The position numbers were made by a program, and so were the translations under genes. From assembly GCA_023458215.1 (NCBI GenBank), contig JAEXAJ010000192.1, positions 1-24,851 of the forward strand: 24,851 bases of DNA. The letters run 5' to 3'. The notes under the pieces were generated by a model. The model saw only the letters and a list, made by a program, of their open reading frames with translations. It did no database searches and was not told the origin of the DNA. Positions within the stretch are counted from its first letter, which is position 1. Each line of letters begins with the position of its first letter. Positions 15,651 to 22,978 of this stretch are shown in pieces. Source of the stretch: Bacteroidota bacterium (lineage in GTDB: Bacteria; Bacteroidota; Bacteroidia; Bacteroidales; Bacteroidaceae).

Positions 15651-17576
15651 TCAGAGAGGATAAGTTATTACAATCTCTCCTTCGACCATTTCGTAAGAAC
15701 CTCCGGCCGACTTCAAATACAAGCGGGCTATATCCTGGCCAATACGTTCATTGGAGTTGGAAGCATGCAATTTCACAGGAGGGACATGAACTACTATTCG
15801 TGCAAAACTTCCTGCAACAGTCAATCTGTAATGCACCTCGCATTTCTCTTCGCAGTCTTCGGGAGCGGATAAAGCAAAAACCAATACCCGGCAAAACCAT
15901 GCACTATCCACCTTTGTCATCAAAGTTTCAAGTTCTGTTGAAAATTCCTGTACCCAAGGGTTCACAGCCTGCATACCCAGTATGGATTTTGCCTCCCGAC
16001 TCAACTGTACCAAATCATGCTCCTGTATGCTGAATTTCATCATACCCGCCTCCAAACGCGACAAGTCGAGCACATTGTTCACTAAGAGGATCAACCGTCC
16101 GGCGTGTATCTTTATCCTCTCCGAGTAGTCCAACCGGTCTTTCCGGGACAAGTTGACCGACAAAGATAGAATATCGGCACATTGTACAACCGTCTCAATC
16201 GGACCTTTTATTTCTTCATTGATATTGCGTAAGAAGATTTCTTTCATCCTATTGGCGTCTTCGGCCCGCTTCCACGCCTTGCGAGTTTCCTCTGCCGATT
16301 GACGCAATATTCTGTTTGCACGGAAAATATACCGAAGCACAACCAGCAAGATAATCAGCAATATCGCAGCAACACTGACTTTGGCTATATTGAACCATTG
16401 GCGTTCGGTCTCATGCTCCAGCAAAGCTTTCCTAATCTCAAAGTTCGACAATGCCGCTTCTTTATTATTACGGGCAATATCTCTGTTGATAGAATAGCAT
16501 AAATGTACAGCATCCCTATAGCTAAGGGCTGCCGTCTTATAGTCTTTTCTAAAAGCTGCACAGTCACCCTTCATCTGACGAACACTGATCATAAACGTTG
16601 TCCGCAGATCCTTGCCTTTTTCAATAGCAAGGTCGAACTCTTTGTAACAACTAGGCATATCCTTTTTTAGATAGTAATATCCGCCCCAATAGGTATGATA
16701 GCTAACTTGTTTACTTACATGCCAGTCATCTCCATAATACTTGCTAAGTTCCTCCAAAGCTTTCTTCAACATATTAACCTCCGGAATCGCCAAACCAATC
16801 TGACAATAAGTCAACAAAATTGGAATAAGATTATCCCTGTAACTAATAGAGTCGGTTACTTCACCCTTCTTCAATTCTGCCAAACTTTTATCCAAAGCTT
16901 CCACAGCTTTATCATATAAATCCTGCTGACTATAAATCGCGCTAATTCTCTGATATATTCCCCGTCTTTGTTGACTGGTAACCTCCGGCATTTCCAAAAA
17001 CTTATGATTCAACTTCAAAGCTTCGTCATATTGATGAGCTTGCCGTATATTCTCACTCAAAGCAATATCGGCGATAATTCTTCCCTGTGGATATTTCAAT
17101 GAATCGGCCTCACGTTTCATCTGCTCGCCACCGATGGTTGCGGTTTCAGTATTTCCCTTTGCACTCTCATCAGTCAAAAGATCACTCCACACAGAAAAAT
17201 ATGGACCATACTTTTTATGTTTCAAACAAGCAATTTTCAAATCCTGAAAACTACTTTCTTTACCAAGTTGGTTCTCCCTAAACGCATAATACCTATAGAT
17301 ATCATTAAGCACTTTGATTTCCAGATTGGGGTTATTGAGTTTGCGAGAAAGTGCCAGTGCCGAATGCAGCAACTCAATCGTCCAATCTAATTGACGGTGA
17401 TGCCGAAATACATTCTGTAAATATATGATTCTCGTAGTATCTTCGGGCATGCGATTGACTATTCGCATTACGCTGTCACACGCATGCTTATCCACCGGCT
17501 TCATATCGATGGCCCACCCCGCAGTTACATACATCATGAGGAATAGAAGAGTCAGAAGAATACCGGCTCGTTTCAT
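15651..17576 (-). CDS. TPR-sensor histidine kinase-like protein lacking catalytic residues (pseudokinase)
   Basis: The 641-residue protein has a signal peptide (1-22), a periplasmic all-helical region with TPR-like repeats (about 25-390), one membrane span (about 397-417), a coiled-coil linker and a HisKA-like dimerisation helix. At the phospho-acceptor site the sequence is FLRNINEEIKGPIE where active kinases have NMSHEIRTPLN, so His is replaced by Glu454. The C-terminal ATPase-like region (about 515-641) lacks the N-box Asn, the DxGxG G1 box and the GxGxG G2 box; only relics such as RLYLKSAGGSYEM remain. It should neither bind ATP normally nor phosphorylate. Its start overlaps the stop of the intact kinase at 17573-18658 by four bases, so the two are translationally coupled and may form heterodimers, with this partner supplying the large sensor. 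No stop or frameshift breaks it, so it is not decaying visibly. Confidence 0.85.
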   Translation of the reverse strand: MKRAGILLTLLFLMMYVTAGWAIDMKPVDKHACDSVMRIVNRMPEDTTRIIYLQNVFRHHRQLDWTIELLHSALALSRKLNNPNLEIKVLNDIYRYYAFRENQLGKESSFQDLKIACLKHKKYGPYFSVWSDLLTDESAKGNTETATIGGEQMKREADSLKYPQGRIIADIALSENIRQAHQYDEALKLNHKFLEMPEVTSQQRRGIYQRISAIYSQQDLYDKAVEALDKSLAELKKGEVTDSISYRDNLIPILLTYCQIGLAIPEVNMLKKALEELSKYYGDDWHVSKQVSYHTYWGGYYYLKKDMPSCYKEFDLAIEKGKDLRTTFMISVRQMKGDCAAFRKDYKTAALSYRDAVHLCYSINRDIARNNKEAALSNFEIRKALLEHETERQWFNIAKVSVAAILLIILLVVLRYIFRANRILRQSAEETRKAWKRAEDANRMKEIFLRNINEEIKGPIETVVQCADILSLSVNLSRKDRLDYSERIKIHAGRLILLVNNVLDLSRLEAGMMKFSIQEHDLVQLSREAKSILGMQAVNPWVQEFSTELETLMTKVDSAWFCRVLVFALSAPEDCEEKCEVHYRLTVAGSFARIVVHVPPVKLHASNSNERIGQDIARLYLKSAGGSYEMVEGEIVITYPL

Positions 17577-18658
17577 ACACTTCCTCCTTTTTGCTTTAAC
17601 GGGTGTGTAAAAACGAAACGTGCTCCTTTTGTATAGGAAGAGTCAACCCCTATCTTCCCGCCTAACCTATGGACGATAAGCTGACAAATAGACAACCCGA
17701 TACCTGTTCCCTGCACATGTTCGTTCAGCTTTTCGAACCGATCGAAGATATGCGACTGAGATTCTAAAGGAATACCACATCCGGTATCAGTCACCGAAAA
17801 TTGAATTAGATTGTTGGCCGCCTTCTCTATCTTCAAAGTAATACTTCCTGCTTTGGTAAACTTTGTAGCATTTACCAGCAGATTGATAAGCAACTGTTGC
17901 AAGCGGGCCGAATCGGTTTGTAGAACCAGTTCCTTGAGCTCCGACTCGAACAAGATTTCCGCCTCCGTTCGTTTAATAGCTGCAATAGTTTTCACGATCC
18001 CTTTTCCGATCATAATCACATCACAAGGCTGAATATTGAATGCCATATTTGTCACATCCACACAGGATACATTTACAATATCATCAATGAGCTTTTGCAA
18101 CAATTCAGAGTTCATCCTAATTACTTCGTTAGACTGGTTTCGAGTCTCTTCATCCAAATCCTCCATTGACAGTACTTCAGCAAAACCGGCAAGAGCGTTC
18201 AGCGGGGTTCTGATCTCATGGCTCATGTTGGACAATAACAAACTCTTATTTTGAATGGACTCTTCAGCAAATGCTTTGGCTTCTTCTAGCTCTTTTTTAG
18301 AAAGAGAAATCCGTTTGTTTTGACGCCGAAGGTAGAGGATAGAGATACTTAAGATGAGAATGATTAAAACACTGGTAATCCAGATAAAATTCAACAAACG
18401 GTTTCTTTGGATATTATTATTCAGTTCAAGTTCATCAATGGAATAGTTTTTTCGTAAATCATCTACATAAATTGAGTTTATTTTACGATAATCCTTGACG
18501 GCTTTGATATACATATCATGATAGAGGCTGCATGCTTCTTGGTACTGTTCATGCTGCATGGCACGTCGTACCTTAGCCCAATCGATACTATCTGCCTCGT
18601 AGGCGTATCCGACTATAGATATACTGATTAGTAAAGTAAGAAGAATATATTTCTTCAT
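17573..18658 (-). CDS. Membrane sensor histidine kinase with a short periplasmic sensor
   Basis: The 361-residue protein has an N-terminal signal or anchor (1-20), about 70 periplasmic residues, one membrane span (about 90-110) and a full kinase core. The H-box NMSHEIRTPLNALAGF holds the phospho-acceptor His147. The N-box LLINLLVNATKFT, the G1 box DTGCGI (291-296), an F-box-like IFDRFEKL and the G2 box GTGIGLSIC follow, so it should autophosphorylate. The sensor is far shorter than the 300-400-residue TPR sensors of related Bacteroides kinases; it keeps only one TPR-like stretch (AMQHEQYQEACSLYHDMYIKA). No receiver or response-regulator gene lies nearby, making it an orphan kinase whose partner is elsewhere. 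Its stop codon overlaps the start of the pseudokinase gene (ATGA). A -7 box lies at 18689-18696. Confidence 0.92.
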   Translation of the reverse strand: MKKYILLTLLISISIVGYAYEADSIDWAKVRRAMQHEQYQEACSLYHDMYIKAVKDYRKINSIYVDDLRKNYSIDELELNNNIQRNRLLNFIWITSVLIILILSISILYLRRQNKRISLSKKELEEAKAFAEESIQNKSLLLSNMSHEIRTPLNALAGFAEVLSMEDLDEETRNQSNEVIRMNSELLQKLIDDIVNVSCVDVTNMAFNIQPCDVIMIGKGIVKTIAAIKRTEAEILFESELKELVLQTDSARLQQLLINLLVNATKFTKAGSITLKIEKAANNLIQFSVTDTGCGIPLESQSHIFDRFEKLNEHVQGTGIGLSICQLIVHRLGGKIGVDSSYTKGARFVFTHPLKQKGGSV

Positions 18659-18672
18659 CTGACATCCCCATC

Positions 18673-18697
18673 TTATTTGTTTGTGTCACAAAAGTAA
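18673..18697 (-). promoter_or_regulatory. Promoter and leader of the kinase operon
   Basis: TACTTTTG (minus strand, 18696-18689) is a perfect TAnnTTTG box, 30 bases before the kinase start. No TTTG was found at the expected -33 distance. The 25 bases here share TTACTTTTG, TGACA and ACAAATAA, in the same order, with the leader of the small gene upstream (18944-18968). Confidence 0.6.
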
Positions 18698-18773
18698 TAC
18701 TAAAAATGAAATAAATAACTAAGCAAACAAAATAAATAAAAACAAGGGGAAAGAAACTTATACAGTGTCCTAA

Positions 18774-18932
18774 CTACTCCAATAACTCTTCAATAGAATA
18801 ATTCTCCCAAAACACTTTGGTAGAATGTACTAAAGAACTACCCATGTAGATCAAAAACAATGCCGCTATAACAATCATCAAAAAGCTGATGAGGGCATTG
18901 TGCTTTTCTTGTTTTAATTCAAATGAAACCAT
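18774..18932 (-). CDS. 52-residue single-span membrane protein, function unknown
   Basis: This short frame begins MVSFELKQEKHNALISF and continues through a hydrophobic span at about residues 15-33 (FLMIVIAALFLIYMGSS) to a polar tail ending NYSIEELLE. The N-terminus carries Lys residues, which suggests it faces the cytoplasm, leaving the tail in the periplasm. I do not recognise the family. Two features support it as real: a full Shine-Dalgarno AAAGGAGG five bases before the ATG, which is rare in Bacteroides, and a perfect -7 box about 28 bases upstream. It lies 115 bases before the kinase gene, same strand, with a near copy of that gene's promoter. A role with the kinase pair, or as a small regulator or a type I-like toxin, is conjecture. 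Confidence 0.7.
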   Translation of the reverse strand: MVSFELKQEKHNALISFLMIVIAALFLIYMGSSLVHSTKVFWENYSIEELLE

Positions 18933-18937
18933 AAGAA

Positions 18938-18968
18938 CCTCCTTTATTTGTTGTCACTGCAAAAGTAA
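18938..18968 (-). promoter_or_regulatory. Promoter box and strong Shine-Dalgarno of the small membrane protein gene
   Basis: TACTTTTG (minus strand, 18967-18960) matches the -7 consensus. ATTG lies 17 bases upstream of it, a little close for a -33 box. AAAGGAGG (18945-18938) is a near-perfect anti-16S match, five bases from the ATG. Confidence 0.65.
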
Positions 18969-19084
18969 ACACAATGTATTACATCAATCTTACACGATTA
19001 TGACAAATATAGTGCAAACAGATAGCAAAAACAAATTTAGTTGCATTCTACTATGAATACAGTTCATAATCGTCTAAACAAATA

Positions 19085-19117
19085 TACAAAAAAAGGGAGC
19101 ATTTTGTGCTCCCTTTT
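19085..19117 (-). terminator. Terminator of hisS
   Basis: On the minus strand AAAAGGGAGCA (19117-19107) pairs perfectly with TGCTCCCTTTT (19101-19091) around a five-base loop, followed by a T-run to 19088. It starts 20 bases after the hisS stop. Confidence 0.92.
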
Positions 19118-19136
19118 AAATGTATTTCAGATTTTA

Positions 19137-20498
19137 TTAATTCAATTCGCTAATTAGTTCCTGAGGAGTCAATAATTTCTGCTCGCCGGTCTCCATATTT
19201 TTTAAAGTAACCTTGCCTTCGTTCATCTCATTCTCTCCCACCAAAGCAACAAACGGAATTGCCTTAGAGTTTGCATAGCTCATTTGCTTTTTCATCTTAC
19301 CGGCATCCGGGAAGATTTCGGCACGGATACCTGCTGCACGAACTTGTGCAAGTATATTCATAGAAAAAGCGGCTTCCTTTTCACCAAAGTTGATAAACAA
19401 CAACTGAGTGCTGTTTACAGCTTCTTTGGGATAAAGTTCAAGCTGATTCAATACGTCGAAAATACGATCGGCACCGAACGAGATGCCCACACCCGAAACA
19501 CCGGACATGCCAAATACACCGGTCAAATTGTCATAGCGTCCACCGCCGGTGATACTTCCGATTTGAACATCAAGAGCTTTTACTTCAAAAATAGCTCCGG
19601 TATAATAATTCAAACCACGGGCAAGTGTCAAATCCAGTTCTATTTCATTCTTCAAGCCAAGAACAGAAAGGGTCTTTAAGATGAATTCGCTCTCTTCGAC
19701 ACCCTTCAGGCCGATTTCACTTCCGGCAAGCACCTCTTTCAAGGTAGCGAGCTTATCTTCATTACTGCCACTGAGCAGAATAATAGGTTGCAGTTTGGCA
19801 ATTGCTTCATCGCTAATTCCTTTTTCTTTCAGTTCTGCATTGACATTCTCCAAACCAATCTTATCGAGCTTGTCGATAGCTACGGTAATGTCTACTATTT
19901 TATCAGACTCACCTATTATCTCGGCAATACCACTCAGAATCTTACGGTTGTTAATCTTGATACAAACACGAATGCCGAAGTGTGTAAATACGGTATCGAC
20001 TATCTGCATCAATTCCACTTCGTTCAAGAGGGAGTCACTACCTACTACGTCGGCATCACACTGGTAGAATTCACGGTAACGTCCCTTTTGCGGACGGTCG
20101 GCACGCCAAACGGGTTGTATCTGATAACGTTTGAAAGGGAACGTTATTTCTTCGCGATGCATCACTACATAACGTGCAAATGGCACTGTAAGGTCATAAC
20201 GCAAACCTTTCTCACAGAACTTGCTGGCAAGTTTGGCAGCATTACGGCTCAACAGTTCTTCATCGGTCAAACCGGAGAAATAGTCGCCTGAGTTCTGTAT
20301 CTTGAATAGTAGTTTGTCACCTTCTTCGCCATATTTGCCCATCAACGTAGAAAGCATTTCCATAGAGGGAGTCTCTATCTGCTGGAAGCCATAAAGATGG
20401 TAAACATCACGAATCGTATTAAATATATAATTACGTTTCGCCATTTCTACCGGCGAAAAGTCACGGGTTCCTTTCGGAATACTGGGTTTTGCTGCCAT
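19137..20498 (-). CDS. hisS: Histidyl-tRNA synthetase
   Basis: The 453-residue class II synthetase charges tRNA-His. The N-terminus reads [18 protein letters not shown]; motif 2 surrounds [13 protein letters not shown] and FQ-like [26 protein letters not shown]. The His-specific block [15 protein letters not shown] and GGGRYDNL are present, as is motif 3 ([15 protein letters not shown]). The C-terminal anticodon-binding domain (about 360-453) ends with [13 protein letters not shown]. Length is normal. It has its own promoter (-7 box at 20530-20537) and terminator, so it is monocistronic. Confidence 0.98.
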   Translation of the reverse strand: MAAKPSIPKGTRDFSPVEMAKRNYIFNTIRDVYHLYGFQQIETPSMEMLSTLMGKYGEEGDKLLFKIQNSGDYFSGLTDEELLSRNAAKLASKFCEKGLRYDLTVPFARYVVMHREEITFPFKRYQIQPVWRADRPQKGRYREFYQCDADVVGSDSLLNEVELMQIVDTVFTHFGIRVCIKINNRKILSGIAEIIGESDKIVDITVAIDKLDKIGLENVNAELKEKGISDEAIAKLQPIILLSGSNEDKLATLKEVLAGSEIGLKGVEESEFILKTLSVLGLKNEIELDLTLARGLNYYTGAIFEVKALDVQIGSITGGGRYDNLTGVFGMSGVSGVGISFGADRIFDVLNQLELYPKEAVNSTQLLFINFGEKEAAFSMNILAQVRAAGIRAEIFPDAGKMKKQMSYANSKAIPFVALVGENEMNEGKVTLKNMETGEQKLLTPQELISELN

Positions 20499-20529
20499 AT
20501 TCGTATCAATTACTTTAAAAATCAGGTGG

Positions 20530-20537
20530 CAAAGTTA
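20530..20537 (-). promoter_or_regulatory. -7 box of the hisS promoter
   Basis: TAACTTTG (minus strand) fits TAnnTTTG exactly, 31 bases before the hisS ATG. At the -33 distance only a T-rich stretch (TTTTC) is found. Confidence 0.6.
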
Positions 20538-20599
20538 CGCTATTTTATCGAGGATGAAAAGGCGGACAAGGCATTTTTCATATCACTTTATCAGAAATA

Positions 20600-20690
20600 A
20601 AAAAACAGATGGTCTGTTTCACCCGAACAGACCATCTACTGAAAGCAAACAGACCATCTATTCCGTGCGAATAGATGGTCTGTTTTTGTA
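20600..20690. terminator. Two mirrored hairpins, bidirectional terminator after the zinc protease gene
   Basis: One 13-base word appears four times: AGATGGTCTGTTT at 20607-20619 and 20673-20685, and its complement at 20626-20637 (12 bases) and 20647-20659. Hairpin 1 (20607-20618 with 20626-20637) and hairpin 2 (20647-20662 with 20670-20685) each have a seven-base loop, but their arms are in opposite order. On the minus strand hairpin 1 is followed by a seven-T run, ending the protease transcript. On the plus strand hairpin 2 is followed by TTTTTG. Confidence 0.85.
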
Positions 20691-20710
20691 TGCTATTATA
20701 GGACTAAAAC

Positions 20711-21406
20711 TTAGTTTCTGCGTCCCAAGAATATCATAATGTAATAAATCAGAGTTGCCAAAGAACCAAGAGCAGCTACGACATACGTATAAGCAGCAGA
20801 ACGAAGAGCATCCTCGGCCGACTTATGATTGTATGAATTGGTTATGCCCGAGCTGCTCAACCACGTAAGCGCACGCTTGCTGGCATCAATCTCTACAGGC
20901 AAAGTTACAAAGCTGAATAGCGTAGTCATTGCAAACAAAATGATCCCGGCCAACAGCAATTGCGGGAAAGAGTTCAGCAACAAGATACCACCCAGCAATA
21001 ACCAAGTCATCCATTGTGAGGCGAAGGACACCACCGGAACCAATTTGCTACGCATTGTCAGAGGAGCGTATGCACGTGCATGCTGTACGGCATGTCCACA
21101 TTCGTGGGCGGCAACCGCAGCAGCCATAATGCTATTACCTTCGTATACACCTTCACTCAAGTTCACGGTCTTATTAGCAGGATTGTAATGGTCGGTCAAG
21201 TGTCCCGGTGTATGTGTCACGGTAACATCATAAATACCATTATCATGCAACATCTTCAGTGCTACATCACGTCCCGTCATTCCGTTACCGGTAGGGATTT
21301 TAGAGTATTTCTTAAACTTGTTCTGAAGATTCATCTGTACCAGCCAGCTTATAACGGCGATACCTATAAACAGAATCCATTGTATTCCTATCATTCCTGT
21401 ACCCAT
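20711..21406 (-). CDS. Membrane-bound neutral zinc metallopeptidase (YugP-like)
   Basis: The 231-residue protein matches the YugP-type family of membrane zinc peptidases. HECGH (His101, Glu102, His105) is the HExxH zinc site, and the acidic residues of LPVEIDASKRAL (Glu172, Asp174) are candidates for the third ligand. Hydrophobic segments at about 6-24, 123-168 (probably two spans) and 205-226 anchor it. The frame is open to 21484, but those 26 residues include a Lys run and no family sequence, so the ATG at 21406 is preferred; the ATG at 21394 is another option. Substrates of this family are not established. It is a single gene between the fucosidase and hisS. Confidence 0.88.
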   Translation of the reverse strand: MGTGMIGIQWILFIGIAVISWLVQMNLQNKFKKYSKIPTGNGMTGRDVALKMLHDNGIYDVTVTHTPGHLTDHYNPANKTVNLSEGVYEGNSIMAAAVAAHECGHAVQHARAYAPLTMRSKLVPVVSFASQWMTWLLLGGILLLNSFPQLLLAGIILFAMTTLFSFVTLPVEIDASKRALTWLSSSGITNSYNHKSAEDALRSAAYTYVVAALGSLATLIYYIMIFLGRRN

Positions 21407-21465
21407 TTTCTTTTTCTTTTTTAGTAAATAATTAGTCGTTTCTAGTTGTATAACAAATTGTTTGC

Positions 21466-21508
21466 CAAAAATAAAGGGAAACAACGAGCATTACTACAAT
21501 TCCCTTTA
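21466..21508 (-). terminator. Fucosidase terminator overlapping the -7 box of the next gene
   Basis: On the minus strand TTAAAGGGAA-type arm (21508-21500) pairs with TTCCCTTTA (21480-21472) over nine bases with a 19-base loop, and ATTTTTGG follows. The same bases TATTTTTG (21473-21466) form a perfect TAnnTTTG box 60 bases before the protease start, though no -33 box was found. Either reading, or both, may hold. Confidence 0.45.
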
Positions 21509-21574
21509 ACTTTTAGGAAGAATTAAAGAATAATGAACAGCGATTAATGATATACGATGCAAGAACAAGGCTTG

Positions 21575-22879
21575 TTAATCGCTAATTACCAATTCAACAA
21601 CTTTATCAACCTCCGTGGGTATTGCAGGAAGATAAAGCATCACACCACCTTCACATTTCTGAAACTTTAGGGGCTGTCGATCTGCAAAACTGACAGCCTG
21701 CTTTACTTTCTTTCCCTCCAAGGGCAGAAAGAGCGCCTTGTCTTGAAGATCAAGAATATGTACATACAGCTTATTTCCCTTCTGAGTAGTCACTCCCCAA
21801 GGATGCGGAGCTATGCAACCGCCACGAGTTCCGTAAATGGTTTCACCATATACCTTCATCCAATCCCCTACCGCGGCTAAACGCTCCAAAGCTACGGACG
21901 GCAGTTCACCATTAGGCTGAGGGCCAATATTCATTAACAGATTGGCATCCTTTCCGGCAGCTTTCACCAGATAATGTATCAAAGTTTTAGGCGATTTATA
22001 GTCTTGATCGGTAATCTTATACCCCCACATCCCATTCATAGTCTCGCACGTCTCCAAAGGCAAAGTACTAACCCCTTGCCCGGAAAGTCCGGCATTGTTT
22101 TCACCGGGTAGATCTCGCTCAAAAATTTGAATATCTTCGCCTGGAAAAGGGTTTTGATGATGATTATTACCTACCAAACATGTAGGTTGCAGACGATGTA
22201 TCAAAGCATACTGTTCGGGTAGTTGCCAATCAAAGTTTGGGTTTTGGTCCTGATCCCACCAGCCATCAAACCAAATAGCACCGATCTCTCCGTAATTCGT
22301 CAACAGCTCTGTAATCTGGTTGTTCATAAATTGATAATAGCTTTTCCAATCTCCTTTAGGATTAGGACGTCCGGTTCCATGCCCTGTGCGCCCCCAAGGA
22401 GCATCCTCCCGATACCAGTCTATATGCGAATAATAAAAATGGAGGCGAATCCCTTGCTTATGACATTCATCTGCCAATTCTTTCAGTATATCCCGCTTAA
22501 AGGGAGTGGCATCTACAATGTTATAGTCAGAATAACGAGTATGAAACATAGAGAAGCCCTCGTGATGACGGCTCGTGATACATATATATTTAGCTCCGGA
22601 AGCCTTAATGGCAGATACCCACCGGGCTGCATCAAACTTAGAAGGATAGAAACCGCCCGCCAGTTTGGCATATTCTTTATAGTTCAGATCCTTGTTTGTC
22701 ATAGTCCATTCGCCGGTAGCTAACATGCTATACAATCCCCAATGCAAAAAAAGACCGAACTTAGCATCCCGGAATTCCTGCCGGGATTGCAGATTTTCTT
22801 GAGTAGGTTGATAGGTCTGTGATTTTGCGGTTGTTACAAGCAAGAACACAAGTAAAAAAGATAAGAATTGTGTTTTCAT
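21575..22879 (-). CDS. Secreted alpha-L-fucosidase, GH29
   Basis: The 434-residue enzyme removes alpha-linked fucose from glycans by a retaining mechanism. It has a signal peptide (1-20, ending TTAKS, no lipobox), so it is likely periplasmic. GH29 hallmarks: FGLFLHWGLYS (His46, Trp47), SRHHEGFSMF (His105, His106), and GAIWFDGWWD with the nucleophile Asp205. The acid/base probably lies in LETCETMNGMWGY, as in GH29-B members, but this is not certain. A C-terminal beta-sandwich domain (about 345-434) is usual. The frame extends seven codons upstream into a terminator stem, so the ATG at 22879 is used. No other glycan gene is adjacent. The start codon lies only 16 bases after the purA terminator stem, leaving no room for a normal promoter between them. 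Confidence 0.94.
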   Translation of the reverse strand: MKTQFLSFLLVFLLVTTAKSQTYQPTQENLQSRQEFRDAKFGLFLHWGLYSMLATGEWTMTNKDLNYKEYAKLAGGFYPSKFDAARWVSAIKASGAKYICITSRHHEGFSMFHTRYSDYNIVDATPFKRDILKELADECHKQGIRLHFYYSHIDWYREDAPWGRTGHGTGRPNPKGDWKSYYQFMNNQITELLTNYGEIGAIWFDGWWDQDQNPNFDWQLPEQYALIHRLQPTCLVGNNHHQNPFPGEDIQIFERDLPGENNAGLSGQGVSTLPLETCETMNGMWGYKITDQDYKSPKTLIHYLVKAAGKDANLLMNIGPQPNGELPSVALERLAAVGDWMKVYGETIYGTRGGCIAPHPWGVTTQKGNKLYVHILDLQDKALFLPLEGKKVKQAVSFADRQPLKFQKCEGGVMLYLPAIPTEVDKVVELVISD

Positions 22880-22888
22880 AAGAGTATA

Positions 22889-22960
22889 TAAAAAAAGCAC
22901 GGATTACCCGAACGACCACGGTTCTTCAGGTGAAGCCGCGAAATCCGTGTAATCCGTGCT
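22889..22960 (-). terminator. Terminator after purA, directly before the fucosidase gene
   Basis: On the minus strand AGCACGGATTA (22960-22950) pairs perfectly with TAATCCGTGCT (22906-22896), followed by a seven-T run. The 43-base loop holds a second copy of CACGGATT (22949-22942) that could compete for the right arm, and a small CTTCA/TGAAG stem. Confidence 0.8.
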
Positions 22961-22978
22961 AAAGGTTATCAGTCTATA

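Noticed and set aside
15651..18658. One kinase gene broken by a frameshift
   Set aside because: Each protein has its own signal peptide, membrane span and HisKA-like helix, and they meet at a normal ATGA overlap, so they are two genes and not two halves of one.
21575..22879. Fucosidase as part of a polysaccharide-utilisation locus
   Set aside because: No SusC/SusD, sulfatase, other glycosidase or hybrid regulator lies near; neighbours are purA and a zinc protease.
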